64,000 nt of DNA. Origin: Klebsiella sp. BIGb0407. Lineage in GTDB: Bacteria; Pseudomonadota; Gammaproteobacteria; Enterobacterales; Enterobacteriaceae. Positions 44,758 to 55,527 of this stretch are shown in pieces (positions within the stretch are counted from its first letter, which is position 1; each line of letters begins with the position of its first letter). A program made the translations under genes and the position numbers. The stretch is from contig NZ_JANUEQ010000001.1 in NCBI RefSeq assembly GCF_024807845.1, forward strand, positions 1,172,900 through 1,236,899. The letters run 5' to 3'. Under the pieces are notes generated by a model. That model was not told the origin of the DNA. It saw only the letters and a list, made by a program, of their open reading frames with translations, and searched no databases.

Positions 44758-44826
44758 CTTTCCATTGCTGATGTAGAGTGCTAAGCAGCGGGAACCATCG
44801 GCTCCCACTGTGATTCTGACGTTTCG

Positions 44827-45939
44827 TTATACCGCGCGGAAGGCAATCTCACCCGGAATGATTTCACCGTTCCAGTACAAGTCTGCCGCAATACGTCCCG
44901 CTAATTGACGATAAAGTTCGGTAAACTCGCTTTCCGGGCGACTGATAACCGTCGGCGTACCGGCATCAAGATCTTCCCGAAGCGAGATATGCAGCGGCAG
45001 TTGTCCCAGCAGTTGGGTATGATACTGCTCAGCCAGTTTTTCAGCACCACCGGTACCAAAGATAGCTTCATGGTGCCCGCACTGACTGCAAACGTGCATA
45101 CTCATATTTTCCACAATACCCAGGACAGGCACTTCAACTTTCTCGAACATCACGATGCCTTTTTTGGCATCAATCAGCGCAATATCCTGTGGTGTTGTGA
45201 CGACGACGGCCCCGGTAACCGGAATATTTTGCGCCAGCGTTAGCTGAATATCACCGGTGCCTGGCGGCATATCGATAACTAAATAGTCCAGGTCCGGCCA
45301 CAGGGTTTCCTGGAGCATCTGCATCAGCGCTTTACTGGCCATAGGTCCGCGCCAGACCATGGCGTTTTCGTCAGTGACCAGATAACCGATGGAATTCGTT
45401 GCCAGCCCAAAGGCTTCAATCGGCGCCATATGCTTACCGTCGGGCGAACTCGGGCGCTGGTGCTCAGTACCGAGCATATTGGGAATAGACGGGCCGTAAA
45501 TATCCGCATCGAGGATACCGACTTTTGCGCCTTCAGCCGCCAGTGCCAGCGCAGTATTCACCGCGGTGCTCGACTTACCGACGCCACCTTTACCTGAGGT
45601 GATAGCGATAATGTTTTTCACACCATTAATGCCCGGCTGGTTTTTTACTCGCTTCAGGGTGGCTATTTTATGGTGCAGAGACCATTCAATGGTTTTGGCA
45701 CCCGACAGCGTTAATAAATCATCACTACAACTTTGCTTCAGCGCTTCAAAACCACTGCGCCAGGCAAAAGGTAGCTGCAATTCAATATGCAGCGTGCCAT
45801 TGAGCATAACGATGTGGTGTAGGGCGTTAAGCGTGGTGAGATTATGCTTTAAGGTCGGGTGTTTAAAATTAGCCAGGGTTCCGGCAACAATAACGTTCAG
45901 TTGCTCTGGGGATAAGCTGGATGGTGGTTGCGAATTCAT
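44827..45939 (-). CDS. mrp: Iron-sulfur cluster carrier ATPase Mrp/ApbC
   Basis: The 370-residue P-loop protein of the MinD/Mrp family has an N-terminal MIP18-like part (about 1-90), deviant Walker A SGKGGVGKSS at 115-124, VGILDADIYGPS, and the metal-cluster CxxC in HVCSQCGHHE. It binds and transfers a 4Fe-4S cluster in an ATPase-dependent way. It is divergent from metG, the conserved arrangement in enterobacteria, with 151 bases between. Confidence 0.95.
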   Translation of the reverse strand: MNSQPPSSLSPEQLNVIVAGTLANFKHPTLKHNLTTLNALHHIVMLNGTLHIELQLPFAWRSGFEALKQSCSDDLLTLSGAKTIEWSLHHKIATLKRVKNQPGINGVKNIIAITSGKGGVGKSSTAVNTALALAAEGAKVGILDADIYGPSIPNMLGTEHQRPSSPDGKHMAPIEAFGLATNSIGYLVTDENAMVWRGPMASKALMQMLQETLWPDLDYLVIDMPPGTGDIQLTLAQNIPVTGAVVVTTPQDIALIDAKKGIVMFEKVEVPVLGIVENMSMHVCSQCGHHEAIFGTGGAEKLAEQYHTQLLGQLPLHISLREDLDAGTPTVISRPESEFTELYRQLAGRIAADLYWNGEIIPGEIAFRAV

Positions 45940-46090
45940 CCCAACTCCTTAGGGTTTTATCAGACATTGCAATCCCCTAATCATACCAGAAAGCGTGACC
46001 GCAATTCATATTGACGCTGGATTTTGCTAAACAATTGCCAATCCGGTAATATCAAAACCCCTTTTCTATTCAGAAGATGCAATTCCTACT

Positions 46091-48127
46091 ATGGCTCAAA
46101 CCGCGAAAAAAATATTGGTAACGTGCGCCCTGCCGTACGCAAACGGCTCAATCCACCTCGGTCACATGCTGGAGCATATTCAGGCTGATGTCTGGGTCCG
46201 TTACCAACGAATGCGCGGCCACAAGGTAGACTTCATCTGCGCCGATGATGCTCACGGCACCCCAATTATGCTGAAAGCACAGCAGTCAGGTATCAGCCCT
46301 GAGCAGATGATTACCGAAATGAGCGAGGAACATCAGACTGATTTTGCTGGTTTTGATATCAGTTACGATAACTATCACTCCACGCACAGTGAAGAAAACC
46401 GTGAGCTTTCTGAGTTAATTTACGGCCGCCTGAAAGAAAACGGTTTTATTAAAAACCGCACTATTTCGCAGCTTTACGATCCGGAAAAAGGCATGTTCCT
46501 GCCAGACCGTTTTGTAAAAGGCACCTGCCCTAAATGTAAAGCGCCGGATCAGTATGGTGATAACTGCGAAGTGTGCAGCGCCACTTACAGCCCTACCGAG
46601 CTGATTGAACCGAAATCGGTTATTTCTGGCGCCACACCGGTGATGCGTGATTCAGAGCACTTCTTCTTTGACTTGCCTGCATTCAGCGAAATGCTGCAAG
46701 CCTGGACCCGCAGCGGTGCCCTGCAAGAGCAGGTGGCGAATAAAATGCAGGAGTGGTTCGAGTCTGGTCTGCAACAGTGGGATATATCCCGCGATGCACC
46801 TTACTTTGGCTTTGAAATTCCGGATGCACCGGGCAAGTATTTTTACGTCTGGCTGGATGCCCCTATCGGCTACATGGGCTCATTTAAAAACCTGTGTGAT
46901 AAACGCGGGGATACCACAAGCTTTGATGAATACTGGAAACAAGGCTCTGATACCGAGCTGTATCACTTTATCGGCAAGGATATCGTCTATTTCCACAGTT
47001 TGTTCTGGCCTGCAATGCTGGAAGGAAGTCAGTTCCGTAAGCCGACCAACCTGTTCGTTCACGGTTATGTGACGGTAAATGGCGCGAAGATGTCTAAGTC
47101 GCGCGGCACCTTTATTAAAGCCAGCACCTGGCTGAAACACCTGGATGCCGATAGCTTACGTTATTACTACGCCGCCAAACTGACGCCAAATATCGATGAT
47201 ATTGACCTGAATCTGGAGGATTTCGTTCAGCGCGTTAACAGCGATATTGTGAATAAAGTGGTTAACCTTGCGTCACGTAATGCCGGGTTTATCGCTAAAC
47301 GTTTTGACGGTCAGTTAGCTGCTGAAGTAGCCGATCCTGAGCTGTATAAAACCTTCACTGACGCAGCAGAAAGTATTGGTGAAGCCTGGACTAATCGGGA
47401 GTTTGGTCGCGCAATACGTGAAATTATGGCCCTGGCTGACAGCGCTAACCGTTATGTGGATGAACAAGCCCCTTGGGTGGTTGCCAAGCAAGAAGGCCAG
47501 GATGCTAAGTTGCAGGCTATCTGCTCAATGGGCATCAACTTATTCCGCGTGTTAATGACCTATCTGAAGCCAGTACTGCCTTCACTTAGCGCACGCACTG
47601 AAGCGTTCCTGAATACAGAGCTGGTGTGGGACGGTATCTATAGCCCGTTAATCAATCATAAAGTTAATACGTTCAAAGCACTGTATAACCGTATTGATAT
47701 GAAACAGATTGAAGCGCTGGTTGAAGCCTCCCAGGAAGAAGTCAAAGCCCTGTCAACGCCTGTAGTCAGTGGTCCGCTGGCCGATGAGCCAATTCAGGAG
47801 ACTATCAGCTTCGATGACTTTGCCAAAGTCGATCTGCGTATCGCGCTGATTGAAAATGCTGAGTTTGTTGAAGGCTCTGACAAGCTGCTGCGCCTGACGC
47901 TGGACCTGGGTGGTGAGAAGCGTAATGTCTTCTCGGGTATCCGTGCCGCTTATCCTGATCCGGACACGCTGAAAGGCCGTTTAACGGTGATGGTTGCCAA
48001 CCTGGCTCCGCGTAAAATGCGCTTTGGCGTCTCGGAAGGCATGGTTATGGCCGCAGGCCCTGGCGGTTCAGATATCTTCCTGTTAAGCCCGGATAGCGGC
48101 GCACAGCCGGGTATGTCAGTTAAATAA
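46091..48127 (+). CDS. metG: Methionyl-tRNA synthetase
   Basis: This 678-residue enzyme attaches methionine to tRNA-Met. It has the HIGH motif as HLGH in [13 protein letters not shown], the zinc knuckle [17 protein letters not shown], the KMSKS loop AKMSKSRGT and the C-terminal EMAP/Arc1p-like tRNA-binding and dimerisation domain (about 575-678, [20 protein letters not shown] and [15 protein letters not shown]). Length and domain order match E. coli MetG (677 residues). A strong terminator follows. Confidence 0.97.
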   Translation: MAQTAKKILVTCALPYANGSIHLGHMLEHIQADVWVRYQRMRGHKVDFICADDAHGTPIMLKAQQSGISPEQMITEMSEEHQTDFAGFDISYDNYHSTHSEENRELSELIYGRLKENGFIKNRTISQLYDPEKGMFLPDRFVKGTCPKCKAPDQYGDNCEVCSATYSPTELIEPKSVISGATPVMRDSEHFFFDLPAFSEMLQAWTRSGALQEQVANKMQEWFESGLQQWDISRDAPYFGFEIPDAPGKYFYVWLDAPIGYMGSFKNLCDKRGDTTSFDEYWKQGSDTELYHFIGKDIVYFHSLFWPAMLEGSQFRKPTNLFVHGYVTVNGAKMSKSRGTFIKASTWLKHLDADSLRYYYAAKLTPNIDDIDLNLEDFVQRVNSDIVNKVVNLASRNAGFIAKRFDGQLAAEVADPELYKTFTDAAESIGEAWTNREFGRAIREIMALADSANRYVDEQAPWVVAKQEGQDAKLQAICSMGINLFRVLMTYLKPVLPSLSARTEAFLNTELVWDGIYSPLINHKVNTFKALYNRIDMKQIEALVEASQEEVKALSTPVVSGPLADEPIQETISFDDFAKVDLRIALIENAEFVEGSDKLLRLTLDLGGEKRNVFSGIRAAYPDPDTLKGRLTVMVANLAPRKMRFGVSEGMVMAAGPGGSDIFLLSPDSGAQPGMSVK

Positions 48128-48179
48128 GACGCGAACCGGCAGGGTGAAATGCCCTGCTATATAAGACTTGTATCTGATG

Positions 48180-48210
48180 CCGGTAACCTGAGGGTTACCG
48201 GTATTTTTTT
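48180..48210 (+). terminator. Rho-independent terminator after metG
   Basis: CCGGTAACC (48180-48188) pairs exactly with GGTTACCGG (48193-48201) around TGAG, followed by TATTTTTTT. Confidence 0.95.
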
Positions 48211-48388
48211 AGCGGCCGATATGTTGGAGAATCTCTACAAGCGAATGGTTCTTTTGCAGGAATACTTACAAATGTACTACGGCTATCAATAAGAAAAGTG
48301 AAGATCTTTTTATTTCAATAACCTCAAGAAAATTTTAATTTAACAGTGATTAAACACTTTTTTGGAACAGCGCCTCCCGATAACAATT

Positions 48389-48835
48389 TCATTTTTGGTT
48401 TAATGACTTTATTATTTCAGAAGCGAAGTGTGACATTAACTCGTCACTGTGTGATGACAATAACGAAAAACGGGGTAATTCGGAGATAAGACGCTTTCTG
48501 GTTGGCTCGAAATAGTCGGGGACATTTGGCCCTGTTTCTGTACAGCAAATGGCAAATCCCCATAAGATATCGAGTATTTCAACCGTAAGTAAATCATCTG
48601 CACTATCAAGAATTTCTAATATAAATGGAAGAGCAATAAATCCTGCTGGCGCCATAGAAACATGCTGATGACATAGTCCGCACCAAAGCTTATGACTGGC
48701 GATCTTTGCTACCTCCTGATCATCAGATGCTAATTGTATTAATAGTTCAGGAACATCGTTTGCGGGTCCATATGCTGTATAGGATGAATTCCAGTTAATT
48801 GCACGAATTCTATCTTCCAGTGATACATTATTCAT
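48389..48835 (-). CDS. HEAT-like hypothetical protein, possible orphan immunity protein
   Basis: The 148-residue protein is predicted all-helical, with repeated helix pairs (VPELLIQLASDDQEVAKIASHKLW, GFIALPFILEILDSADDLLTVEILDILWGFA). This is the style of HEAT-repeat proteins found among immunity proteins of polymorphic toxins. It lies alone in AT-rich sequence after metG without a toxin gene. It may be an orphan immunity gene or a stand-alone HEAT protein; no firm family is recognised. Confidence 0.55.
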   Translation of the reverse strand: MNNVSLEDRIRAINWNSSYTAYGPANDVPELLIQLASDDQEVAKIASHKLWCGLCHQHVSMAPAGFIALPFILEILDSADDLLTVEILDILWGFAICCTETGPNVPDYFEPTRKRLISELPRFSLLSSHSDELMSHFASEIIKSLNQK

Positions 48836-48909
48836 AGGTAATTTCCTTTACTATTAATTCGGAAGGTTAATTGATTCTGCCTATGATGGTGGTATTATTG
48901 CGCCCGAAA

Positions 48910-49308
48910 TCAACGATTCTGATACAAATCCCAGCGATTCCCATAGAGGTCTTCAAACACCACCACGGTTCCGTACTCTTCCTCGCGCGGCTCTTCACAG
49001 AAATGGACGCCTGCGGTTTTCATCGCTTTATAATCCCGCCAGAAATCGTCGGTCTGAAGGAACAGAAATACTCGTCCGCCACACTGATTACCGATAAAAG
49101 CTTCCTGTCTGTCATTTGAGGCACGGGCGAGTAAGAGATTACAGTCACTTTCCGGATTTGGCGTGACGACAACCCAGCGTTTACCGGGTTGGGGTGTATC
49201 TTCAACAAGGGTAAAACCGAGCTTAGTGGTGTAGTAGTCAATCGCCCTGTCGTAATCATCGACGACAATAGCCACATAGCCCATACATTTTTTCTGTGTT
49301 CTCACCAC
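48910..49308 (-). CDS. VOC-superfamily (glyoxalase-like) protein
   Basis: The 132-residue protein has the vicinal-oxygen-chelate fold: AIVVDDYDRAIDYYTTKLGF at the N-terminus and VVFEDLYGNRWDLYQ at the C-terminus. Family metal-binding His and Glu positions are only partly present. Starts at 49308 or 49305 (GTG, after AAGGAG) or the ATG at 49284 are all possible. Such proteins include dioxygenases, resistance proteins and glyoxalases; no substrate is suggested. The gene stands between the HEAT-like gene and a decayed mdfA tail. Confidence 0.75.
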   Translation of the reverse strand: MVRTQKKCMGYVAIVVDDYDRAIDYYTTKLGFTLVEDTPQPGKRWVVVTPNPESDCNLLLARASNDRQEAFIGNQCGGRVFLFLQTDDFWRDYKAMKTAGVHFCEEPREEEYGTVVVFEDLYGNRWDLYQNR

Positions 49309-49320
49309 CCACTCCTTTCG

Positions 49321-49425
49321 TTAAGAAAACCCAACCCGTTTGTCCGGCACCTTCATCCTTAACCAGATAATACCACACAGCATATTTATCAGGTGAAAGG
49401 GCCTGCCCCACCAGACATCCAGGTT
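49321..49425 (-). pseudogene. Decayed 3' remnant of an mdfA-like gene
   Basis: The C-terminal residues encoded here (GRPFHLINMLCGIIWLRMKV, then PDKRVGFS) match the end of the intact MdfA in this window ([29 protein letters not shown]). The plus-strand DNA also aligns (CCAGATAAT, ATCAGGT, CCTGCCCC). Upstream the frame has no similarity to the rest of MdfA, so only about the last 35 codons survive. It sits 4.9 kb from the intact gene in the same orientation, indicating a past duplication or insertion. Confidence 0.7.
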
Positions 49426-49703
49426 TGAAGACATCGCGAGAAACCGTGAAGATTTTTCTCCGAGGCAGTTAACACTTTTTAACGATGCAACCTGAAAAAG
49501 CGTGAGTGAAAGCAACCTCTGGATAACTGCTTTCTACTCGGGAACAAAATTAGTGTAAATGATTTGTTAAACCGATGATGAATGACCCTCATTCCTAACG
49601 AGATAAGGTCGCCTGGGTAGACACGGATAGCTCTGCCACATTCAGACAAGGTCATGATTAGGTAACTCACTGTATTGTCGATATAATATCATGGAGGATT
49701 TTG

Positions 49704-51212
49704 ATGGTGATTAGTACACGGATGTTAGTGACATTTTGTATCTATATTTTTGGCATGCTGTTGATAGGGGTAATGGCATTACGTTCGACCAAAAATTTTG
49801 ATGATTATATTCTCGGTGGACGCAGTCTGGGTCCATTCGTAACCGCCCTTTCCGCTGGAGCATCGGATATGAGCGGCTGGCTGCTGATGGTGCTACCGGG
49901 CGCAATTTTTCTCTCGGGGATTTCAGAAAGCTGGATAGCCATCGGACTGATATCAGGTGCATAGTTCAACTGGAAGCTGGTTGCCGGACGTTTGCGTGTA
50001 CACACCGAGTTCAATGATAACGCTCTGACACTGCCAGACTATTTTTCCAGTCGTTTTGAAGATAAAAGCCGCATTCTGCGTATTATCTCCGCCACGGTGA
50101 TCCTGCTATTTTTCACCATTTATTGTGCTTCAGGGATTGTAGCAGGGGCCCGTCTGTTCGAAAGCACTTTTGGTATGACCTATGCAACGGCCCTGTGGGC
50201 AGGTGCGGCAGCGACGATAGTTTACACCTTTATCGGTGGCTTCCTTGCCGTGAGCTGGACCGATACCGTGCAGGCCGGTCTGATGATTTTTGCGCTGATC
50301 CTGACACCGGTGATGGTCATTATTGGCGTGGGAGGATTTGAGGAGTCGCTGGAGGTCATCAAACAAAAGAGCATTGAGAATGTGGATATGTTCAAAGGCC
50401 TGAATTTTGTGTCCATCGTCTCCTTGCTGGGGTGGGGTCTGGGTTACTTCGGTCAGCCGCACATCCTGGCGCGCTTTATGGCGGCCGAGTCTCACCATAG
50501 TATTACTCATGCGCGCCGCATTAGCATAGTCTGGATGATCTTGTGTCTGGCCGGTGCCGTAGCAGTGGGTTTCTTCGGTATCGCTTACTTTAATAGCAAC
50601 CCGGTACTGGCAGGTACAGTTAACCAAAACGCTGAGCGTGTATTTATTGAACTGGCACAAATCCTGTTTAACCCCTGGATTACCGGTATTCTGCTATCGG
50701 CAATCCTTGCCGCGGTCATGTCAACATTGAGCTGCCAGTTGCTGGTGTGCTCCAGCGTCATTACTGAAGACTTATACAAAGCATTCCTGCGTAAAAATGC
50801 CAGCCAGAAAGAACTGATATGGGTTGGGCGCATGATGGTGCTGGTTGTGGCGCTTCTCTCTATTGCACTGGCAGCGAATCCAGAAAACCGCGTTCTTGGC
50901 CTGGTGAGCTATGCCTGGGCAGGCTTTGGCGCTGCATTTGGCCCGGTAGTTCTGTTCTCTGTGATGTGGTCGCGTATGACGCGTAATGGTGCGCTTGCCG
51001 GGATGATTATGGGTGCGGTAACGGTTATTGTCTGGAAAGAATTTGCCGGGTCAGGTCTGTATGAAATTATTCCAGGCTTTCTATTTAGCAGAACTGGCAT
51101 TGTGGTCTTCAGTTTGCTGGGTAAAACACCGTCAGCCGCAATGCGAAAACGCTTTGCCGAAGCGGATGCACATTATCACTCTGTAGCACCACCACGTATA
51201 CAGATCGAGTAA
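49704..51212 (+). pseudogene. putP: Proline:sodium symporter PutP with an in-frame amber codon
   Basis: GGAGG six bases before the ATG at 49704 sets the start. The 502-codon reading frame aligns end to end with E. coli PutP (same length): DDYILGGRSLGPFVTALSAG, SDMSGWLLM, WKLVAGRLRVHTEFNDN, GWGLGYFGQPHILARFMA and SYAWAGFGAAFGPV. Codon 87 (49962-49964) is TAG where the family has Trp (GAW-INWK, here GA-stop-FNWK), a one-base TGG to TAG change. No other disruption is seen, so the mutation is recent or tolerated by readthrough. As read, full-length product is lost unless a suppressor exists. putA is not adjacent. A strong terminator follows. Confidence 0.9.
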
Positions 51213-51284
51213 CCTGCTCATTCTTTCATCGTGACAGCAGTATAAAGCCCCGATCAGTCCAATAAGACTATAGACTCAGAGCGC

Positions 51285-51345
51285 AATATACCCTGAGCTG
51301 AGGGTATATTAGAGGGGAAACATAATTCTGTTTCCCCTCTCTTTT
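51285..51345 (+). terminator. Two tandem hairpins ending the putP transcript
   Basis: AATATACCCT/AGGGTATATT (51285-51310, loop GAGCTG) is followed by AGAGGGGAAACA/TGTTTCCCCTCT (51311-51340) with CTTTT after it. Both stems are perfect. Confidence 0.85.
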
Positions 51346-51739
51346 GTCGTCTAAATGTCTATTATCTGAATGATTCAACTTTTACCAGCCCCCACCATTA
51401 TGCTTAGATACATGACATTTATCACAGAACGTAAATTATATAGGATAACAGATAATCTATGCGTGACAATGAAATGTATATGTGTCATAAAAAACATGCT
51501 GAAGTATTATAATACTGCCATAAAACACTATGATTTCATTGCCATCTATTGTCTCAGAAAATACTTGGATCGTTTACCGATTGCCAGAACAGGTACTTAA
51601 TTTCAGGAAAAAACAATTAATACAGAAGGTAAAACCTTTAGATAAATTACGCCTGAAAACTTTGATTATTTCTATATTATTCATTATATAAAAAACTATA
51701 ACTAAAAAATTCTCACCATTACTAATACGTGTCGTAAGC
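51346..51739. other. AT-rich spacer with no recognised gene
   Basis: The stretch is very AT-rich and full of short frames. A 76-codon frame at 51370-51600 has no domain, no ribosome site and composition like its surroundings, so I do not call it. Confidence 0.5.
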
Positions 51740-52125
51740 CATCACTTATTAAAACCCATCCACTTGAAGTGGTAATCTATTTATATCCCACAATATGGTG
51801 AGGTAGGGCTAAGTCTAATAGCTATAAATTATATAAATAACGAAGGGTTGGTAAAAGCATTAAGTATTCAATATGATGGTAATGAAATAATTTATAATTT
51901 TGGTGAACAAGAAAGTTCATCAGATACTTATATCGTATCACGAGAAAATTATCAAACTATTGAATTTACCCGAGCATCAGATGGGGCAGTAAACATTGAA
52001 ATATCATCCAGATGAAGATAAAAATACCTTTAGAAAATGATGTTTATCAAGGCAGAATTTCATTGCAAGCACAATATTGGGTTCAAAGAACGAAAACAGG
52101 AATATTTTAGTTAACTATCTCCATC
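51740..52125 (+). pseudogene. Decayed partial copy of the adjacent protease-like gene
   Basis: From 51782 the translation YIPQYGEVGLSLIAINYI...EIIYNFGEQESSSDTYIVSREN aligns with residues about 252-310 of the intact gene (YIPQYGENGL, IVYNSGEQAISSGSPIISRES). The upstream part (HPLEVVIY) matches in another frame, so a frameshift lies at about 51780. A TGA ends the frame at about 52014. After it, ENDVYQGRISLQAQYW matches the C-terminus (ENEIYQGIIALQAQYW). Everything between is missing. The fragment is therefore a diverged, internally deleted paralogue directly upstream of the intact gene. Confidence 0.8.
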
Positions 52126-52233
52126 TTAGAATAACGTCTTTGCAATAGCTTTCAGTATATACCGACGTAACGGATAAATATCGCAATTAAGTAAAGAACA
52201 ATCATCTAAAACCATATACTAAAGGATTTTGAA

Positions 52234-54141
52234 ATGTGTATAGTCAATAATAACTTAAGCGACATTGTCAACATAGATATCATGAGTGATAAAGTAAAAA
52301 GAGGAACACACTCATTTTTAGTCGAGAGAGAAAATGCATCTTCATTAACATTTTGTTTTTCAAATATCAATCTACCTGAGGGTGCATATATTGAATTTGA
52401 ATATGGAAACAAAAATATAAAAAGAGAAATTCCCCACCTACATAAAAATCCTGTGATTAAAATTCCTGGCCCACGTGTTGATATCAAAATTATATTACCC
52501 AAAGAGATACATTTAACAGAGAATTTTTCACTGGTTCTCGACACTGTAGAGTACGAAAATAATGTCAGAATGATGACGGCTGAAAATGATCGAAACCTCT
52601 ATATGTGCCTTCAGGGAACCGGGATGGCTGAATATGCATTGGCTAGTGCAGCAGTGAGAGGTAATGATGCATACACATGCATATTACTCGGTAATTCTAA
52701 TCTCATATTAACGGGTCGGAATACGCCATACTTAACATCAGGTTTTTTGATTAAGGGTGAAATATGGTTGAACTGGTTTAATCAATCTTGTGATCCTGAA
52801 TCACCGATCAATGAACCTGTTCGTTTAAGACTAGGTGATATTAAATCAAAGTTTTATTCTGAAGATGATAAAGCGGGTTTCACATTCATATCTCTGGATG
52901 ATTTTGATTATTTAAACTCTAATGTCAAAATATTATTTGGTGGATTGAAATTAAGTGAACAAGATCCAGTAGAAGGAGAAGCTATTTATATCCCTCAATA
53001 TGGGGAAAATGGATTATGCCCGATGTATATTACTCATGAACATAATGATGAACCCATAAAAATACTAGAGATTCCTGATTACTGGAGCCCTATAGTATAT
53101 AATTCAGGAGAACAAGCGATATCATCAGGTTCTCCGATTATATCAAGAGAAAGTAATCAGCTTGTCGGATTACAATATATATCTAAGAACGCAGTGAACA
53201 TAATTATGCCTGCTCAATATTTACACTGGACATTAAACATTATTATTCACATCGAACCTACTTTAATGACATGGGAAGATAATATTTCAGTTATTGGGTT
53301 AGGTAAGGTTTCATCTTTTAATTTTGAGTTAACACCCACTACTACATTCGATATTTCAATACCAATTGATCTGGATCAAAATGGAATGATTATACCTTTC
53401 GATACGGTAAAAATAGAAAACTATAATGATTACTCACTAATACAAGTAGAGGCTATCGATTTAATTACTAATGAAATATCTCCATTAACATTCAAGGGCA
53501 GCCTGGTCAAAGATGATTATCAAACCAACATTAATGATAATACTATTAATGGAAATGCGTCCCTGAAAATCCATAGTTTTGATCCTGAGATAACAAGATT
53601 TTTAAGATGCTGGCTAACGTTCAAAGTATCTGATACAAGATACAATATAAGAAATTACGTTATTAGATTTATTCTTAGCCCTTATGACTTAAATGATATT
53701 CCCTTTGATATAGAAAATGCCACTCTTTTAGATTTCAATATTGACAGAAATAATAAAAACTCAATCACCCATAATATCTGTGAATACGATCGATATGGAT
53801 TTGTTGCATTCGATGGTGATGTAGGTCCCCTATCTCTGGTTTGGGCTGAAAACGGCTATTCGACCGTACGCTCTATATTAAAAAACTCATCAGGTGACGA
53901 TATATCAGTGCTCTTTAGAGGTACTCGTCAAACAGATTGTGTCACGCACTCAATGAATTCAGCTGCTGCATGCGCATCCCAAGATATATTTTCCAGATTA
54001 GTATTGGAATACTATCCGGAAGATAATGAAAATATAATATTTGAAAATGAAATTTATCAAGGCATAATTGCATTACAAGCACAATATTGGGGGGAAGAGC
54101 AGGACAGTATAAATATTTTGGTTAACGTTTCCCTATCTTAA
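52234..54141 (+). CDS. Large AT-rich protein with a degenerate trypsin-like core, function unknown
   Basis: This 635-residue protein starts at ATG 52234 with AAGGA upstream. It has no signal peptide or membrane segment and is beta-rich. The middle (about 130-330) has the rhythm of a chymotrypsin-fold serine protease: SGFLI followed by WLNWFNQ (169-184), LDDFDYL (221-227), IYIPQYGENG (251-260) and SSGSPIISRESNQLVGL (297-313). The SGSP element equals the catalytic-serine loop, but the usual TxxHC histidine is replaced by NWFNQ, so it is probably inactive. N- and C-terminal thirds are unassigned beta domains. Base composition is far more AT-rich than neighbours, pointing to transfer. A decayed partial paralogue lies immediately upstream. 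Confidence 0.7.
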   Translation: MCIVNNNLSDIVNIDIMSDKVKRGTHSFLVERENASSLTFCFSNINLPEGAYIEFEYGNKNIKREIPHLHKNPVIKIPGPRVDIKIILPKEIHLTENFSLVLDTVEYENNVRMMTAENDRNLYMCLQGTGMAEYALASAAVRGNDAYTCILLGNSNLILTGRNTPYLTSGFLIKGEIWLNWFNQSCDPESPINEPVRLRLGDIKSKFYSEDDKAGFTFISLDDFDYLNSNVKILFGGLKLSEQDPVEGEAIYIPQYGENGLCPMYITHEHNDEPIKILEIPDYWSPIVYNSGEQAISSGSPIISRESNQLVGLQYISKNAVNIIMPAQYLHWTLNIIIHIEPTLMTWEDNISVIGLGKVSSFNFELTPTTTFDISIPIDLDQNGMIIPFDTVKIENYNDYSLIQVEAIDLITNEISPLTFKGSLVKDDYQTNINDNTINGNASLKIHSFDPEITRFLRCWLTFKVSDTRYNIRNYVIRFILSPYDLNDIPFDIENATLLDFNIDRNNKNSITHNICEYDRYGFVAFDGDVGPLSLVWAENGYSTVRSILKNSSGDDISVLFRGTRQTDCVTHSMNSAAACASQDIFSRLVLEYYPEDNENIIFENEIYQGIIALQAQYWGEEQDSINILVNVSLS

Positions 54142-54294
54142 AATAAAGTCTTTATGACGGATATATAAATTAGCCGATAAAACGGATAAACAAATAACAG
54201 CTCGCTTACCCTAAACAGAACACCTGACAATACATCAGGTGTTCTGCCTTGAATAAATTAATTCGTACCTGGACTCGTTAACACTTTCTCGTGA

Positions 54295-55527
54295 CTAGAC
54301 TGTCGTGGTTTCTCCGACACGTTTATCCTTAAGGAAGATAAACATCATTCCCAGCCAGATAATCCCCCCCAGCAGGTTAATCAGGTTAAAAGGCCCTGCC
54401 CCGCCTGACATATAGGCATGCTTGCTGAGCTCGATACCCACAGTAAAGATAAACATCTGGATCATGCCCATGGCGGCCGCCACGGTTCCTTTACTCATTT
54501 CGCTGGAAAACAGCGTCAGGCGAACCAGCCCGGCATTCGCAATACCGATCCCAAAGGCATAGATACTCAAACCGGCGGTCATCCACAGATAAGCATGTGA
54601 AGAAATAACCGTTGCTATTGCCGCCACCGCCAGGCCCGGCACAATCCACCAGCCGCCCATAATGACCAGGCTTCGTACGCTACGGCGGGAGGTTAATTTC
54701 GCCAGTACCAGGTTGCCGGTAATCAGTGCGCCAAAAATAGGTACCTGTAATAAGCCATATTCATAGGTACTGAGTTGTTCGCCGCTGATAATAATCACTG
54801 GCGACTGCGCAATCCAGGTGAGTAGCGGCAGGCTGACAAAACCCAGTCCCAGCGAACCGGCAATAAAGCGGATATTTTTCAGGACTTGCTTATAGTCATG
54901 CCATAGCGCAGGAAACGAAAGCTTTTCACCCAGACGGGTTGCGGTTTCCGGCATCGCTTTATTCAGGCCAAAGAACGATATCGCGCCAAGGACAGCGAAC
55001 AGGATAAACATCGTTTCCCAGGGGGCCACATGCACCCACACCGCACCCACCAGCGGCCCTAACAACGGAGCAATCAGCGCGACGTTAGCCATTAGCGCCG
55101 TGATTTTTATGCAAACGGCCTCTTCAAAAGATTCCTGAATAGCGGCATACCCCACAGCGCCAATAAAACAGAGGCTGATGCCTTGCAGAAAACGCAGTAC
55201 GGTAAACTGTTCAATATTTTGCGCCAGCAGTGTCGCGAGGCACGTGACGATAAACCATACCACGCCCACTAACATCACCGGGCGTCTGCCGATACGGTCC
55301 GAAAGAGGCCCTAGCAGCCATTGTAAAAACATCCCCCCTGCCAGATAAGCGGTCATCGAGGTCGGAACCCACTCAATACCCGCCTGATACTGCTCCACGA
55401 CTGCCAGCATTCCCGGCTGGATCATGTCGTTGGCGATATAGGTCGAAAACTCATAAAGCACCAGGCATAGCGGAAACAGGAGCGCCTGACGCCCCAGGGA
55501 TTTGTTAGCTGTCTTATTGTTTGGCAT
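54295..55527 (-). CDS. mdfA: Multidrug efflux transporter MdfA (Cmr)
   Basis: The frame opens at 55605, but the ATG at 55527 ([19 protein letters not shown]) gives the E. coli-like start and 410 residues. It is a proton-driven MFS exporter of chloramphenicol and cationic drugs with twelve helices. The essential acidic residue in TM1 (LYEFSTYI), [14 protein letters not shown] and [21 protein letters not shown] are conserved. A hairpin (55550-55577) sits just upstream in the leader. It is divergent from ybjG, as in E. coli. Confidence 0.95.
   Translation of the reverse strand: MPNNKTANKSLGRQALLFPLCLVLYEFSTYIANDMIQPGMLAVVEQYQAGIEWVPTSMTAYLAGGMFLQWLLGPLSDRIGRRPVMLVGVVWFIVTCLATLLAQNIEQFTVLRFLQGISLCFIGAVGYAAIQESFEEAVCIKITALMANVALIAPLLGPLVGAVWVHVAPWETMFILFAVLGAISFFGLNKAMPETATRLGEKLSFPALWHDYKQVLKNIRFIAGSLGLGFVSLPLLTWIAQSPVIIISGEQLSTYEYGLLQVPIFGALITGNLVLAKLTSRRSVRSLVIMGGWWIVPGLAVAAIATVISSHAYLWMTAGLSIYAFGIGIANAGLVRLTLFSSEMSKGTVAAAMGMIQMFIFTVGIELSKHAYMSGGAGPFNLINLLGGIIWLGMMFIFLKDKRVGETTTV

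Noticed and set aside
50130-50660. 176-codon frame opposite putP
   Set aside because: Antisense to a conserved transporter frame and without independent coding evidence.
51370-51600. 76-codon frame in the AT-rich spacer after putP
   Set aside because: No ribosome site, no domain and composition like the surrounding non-coding DNA.
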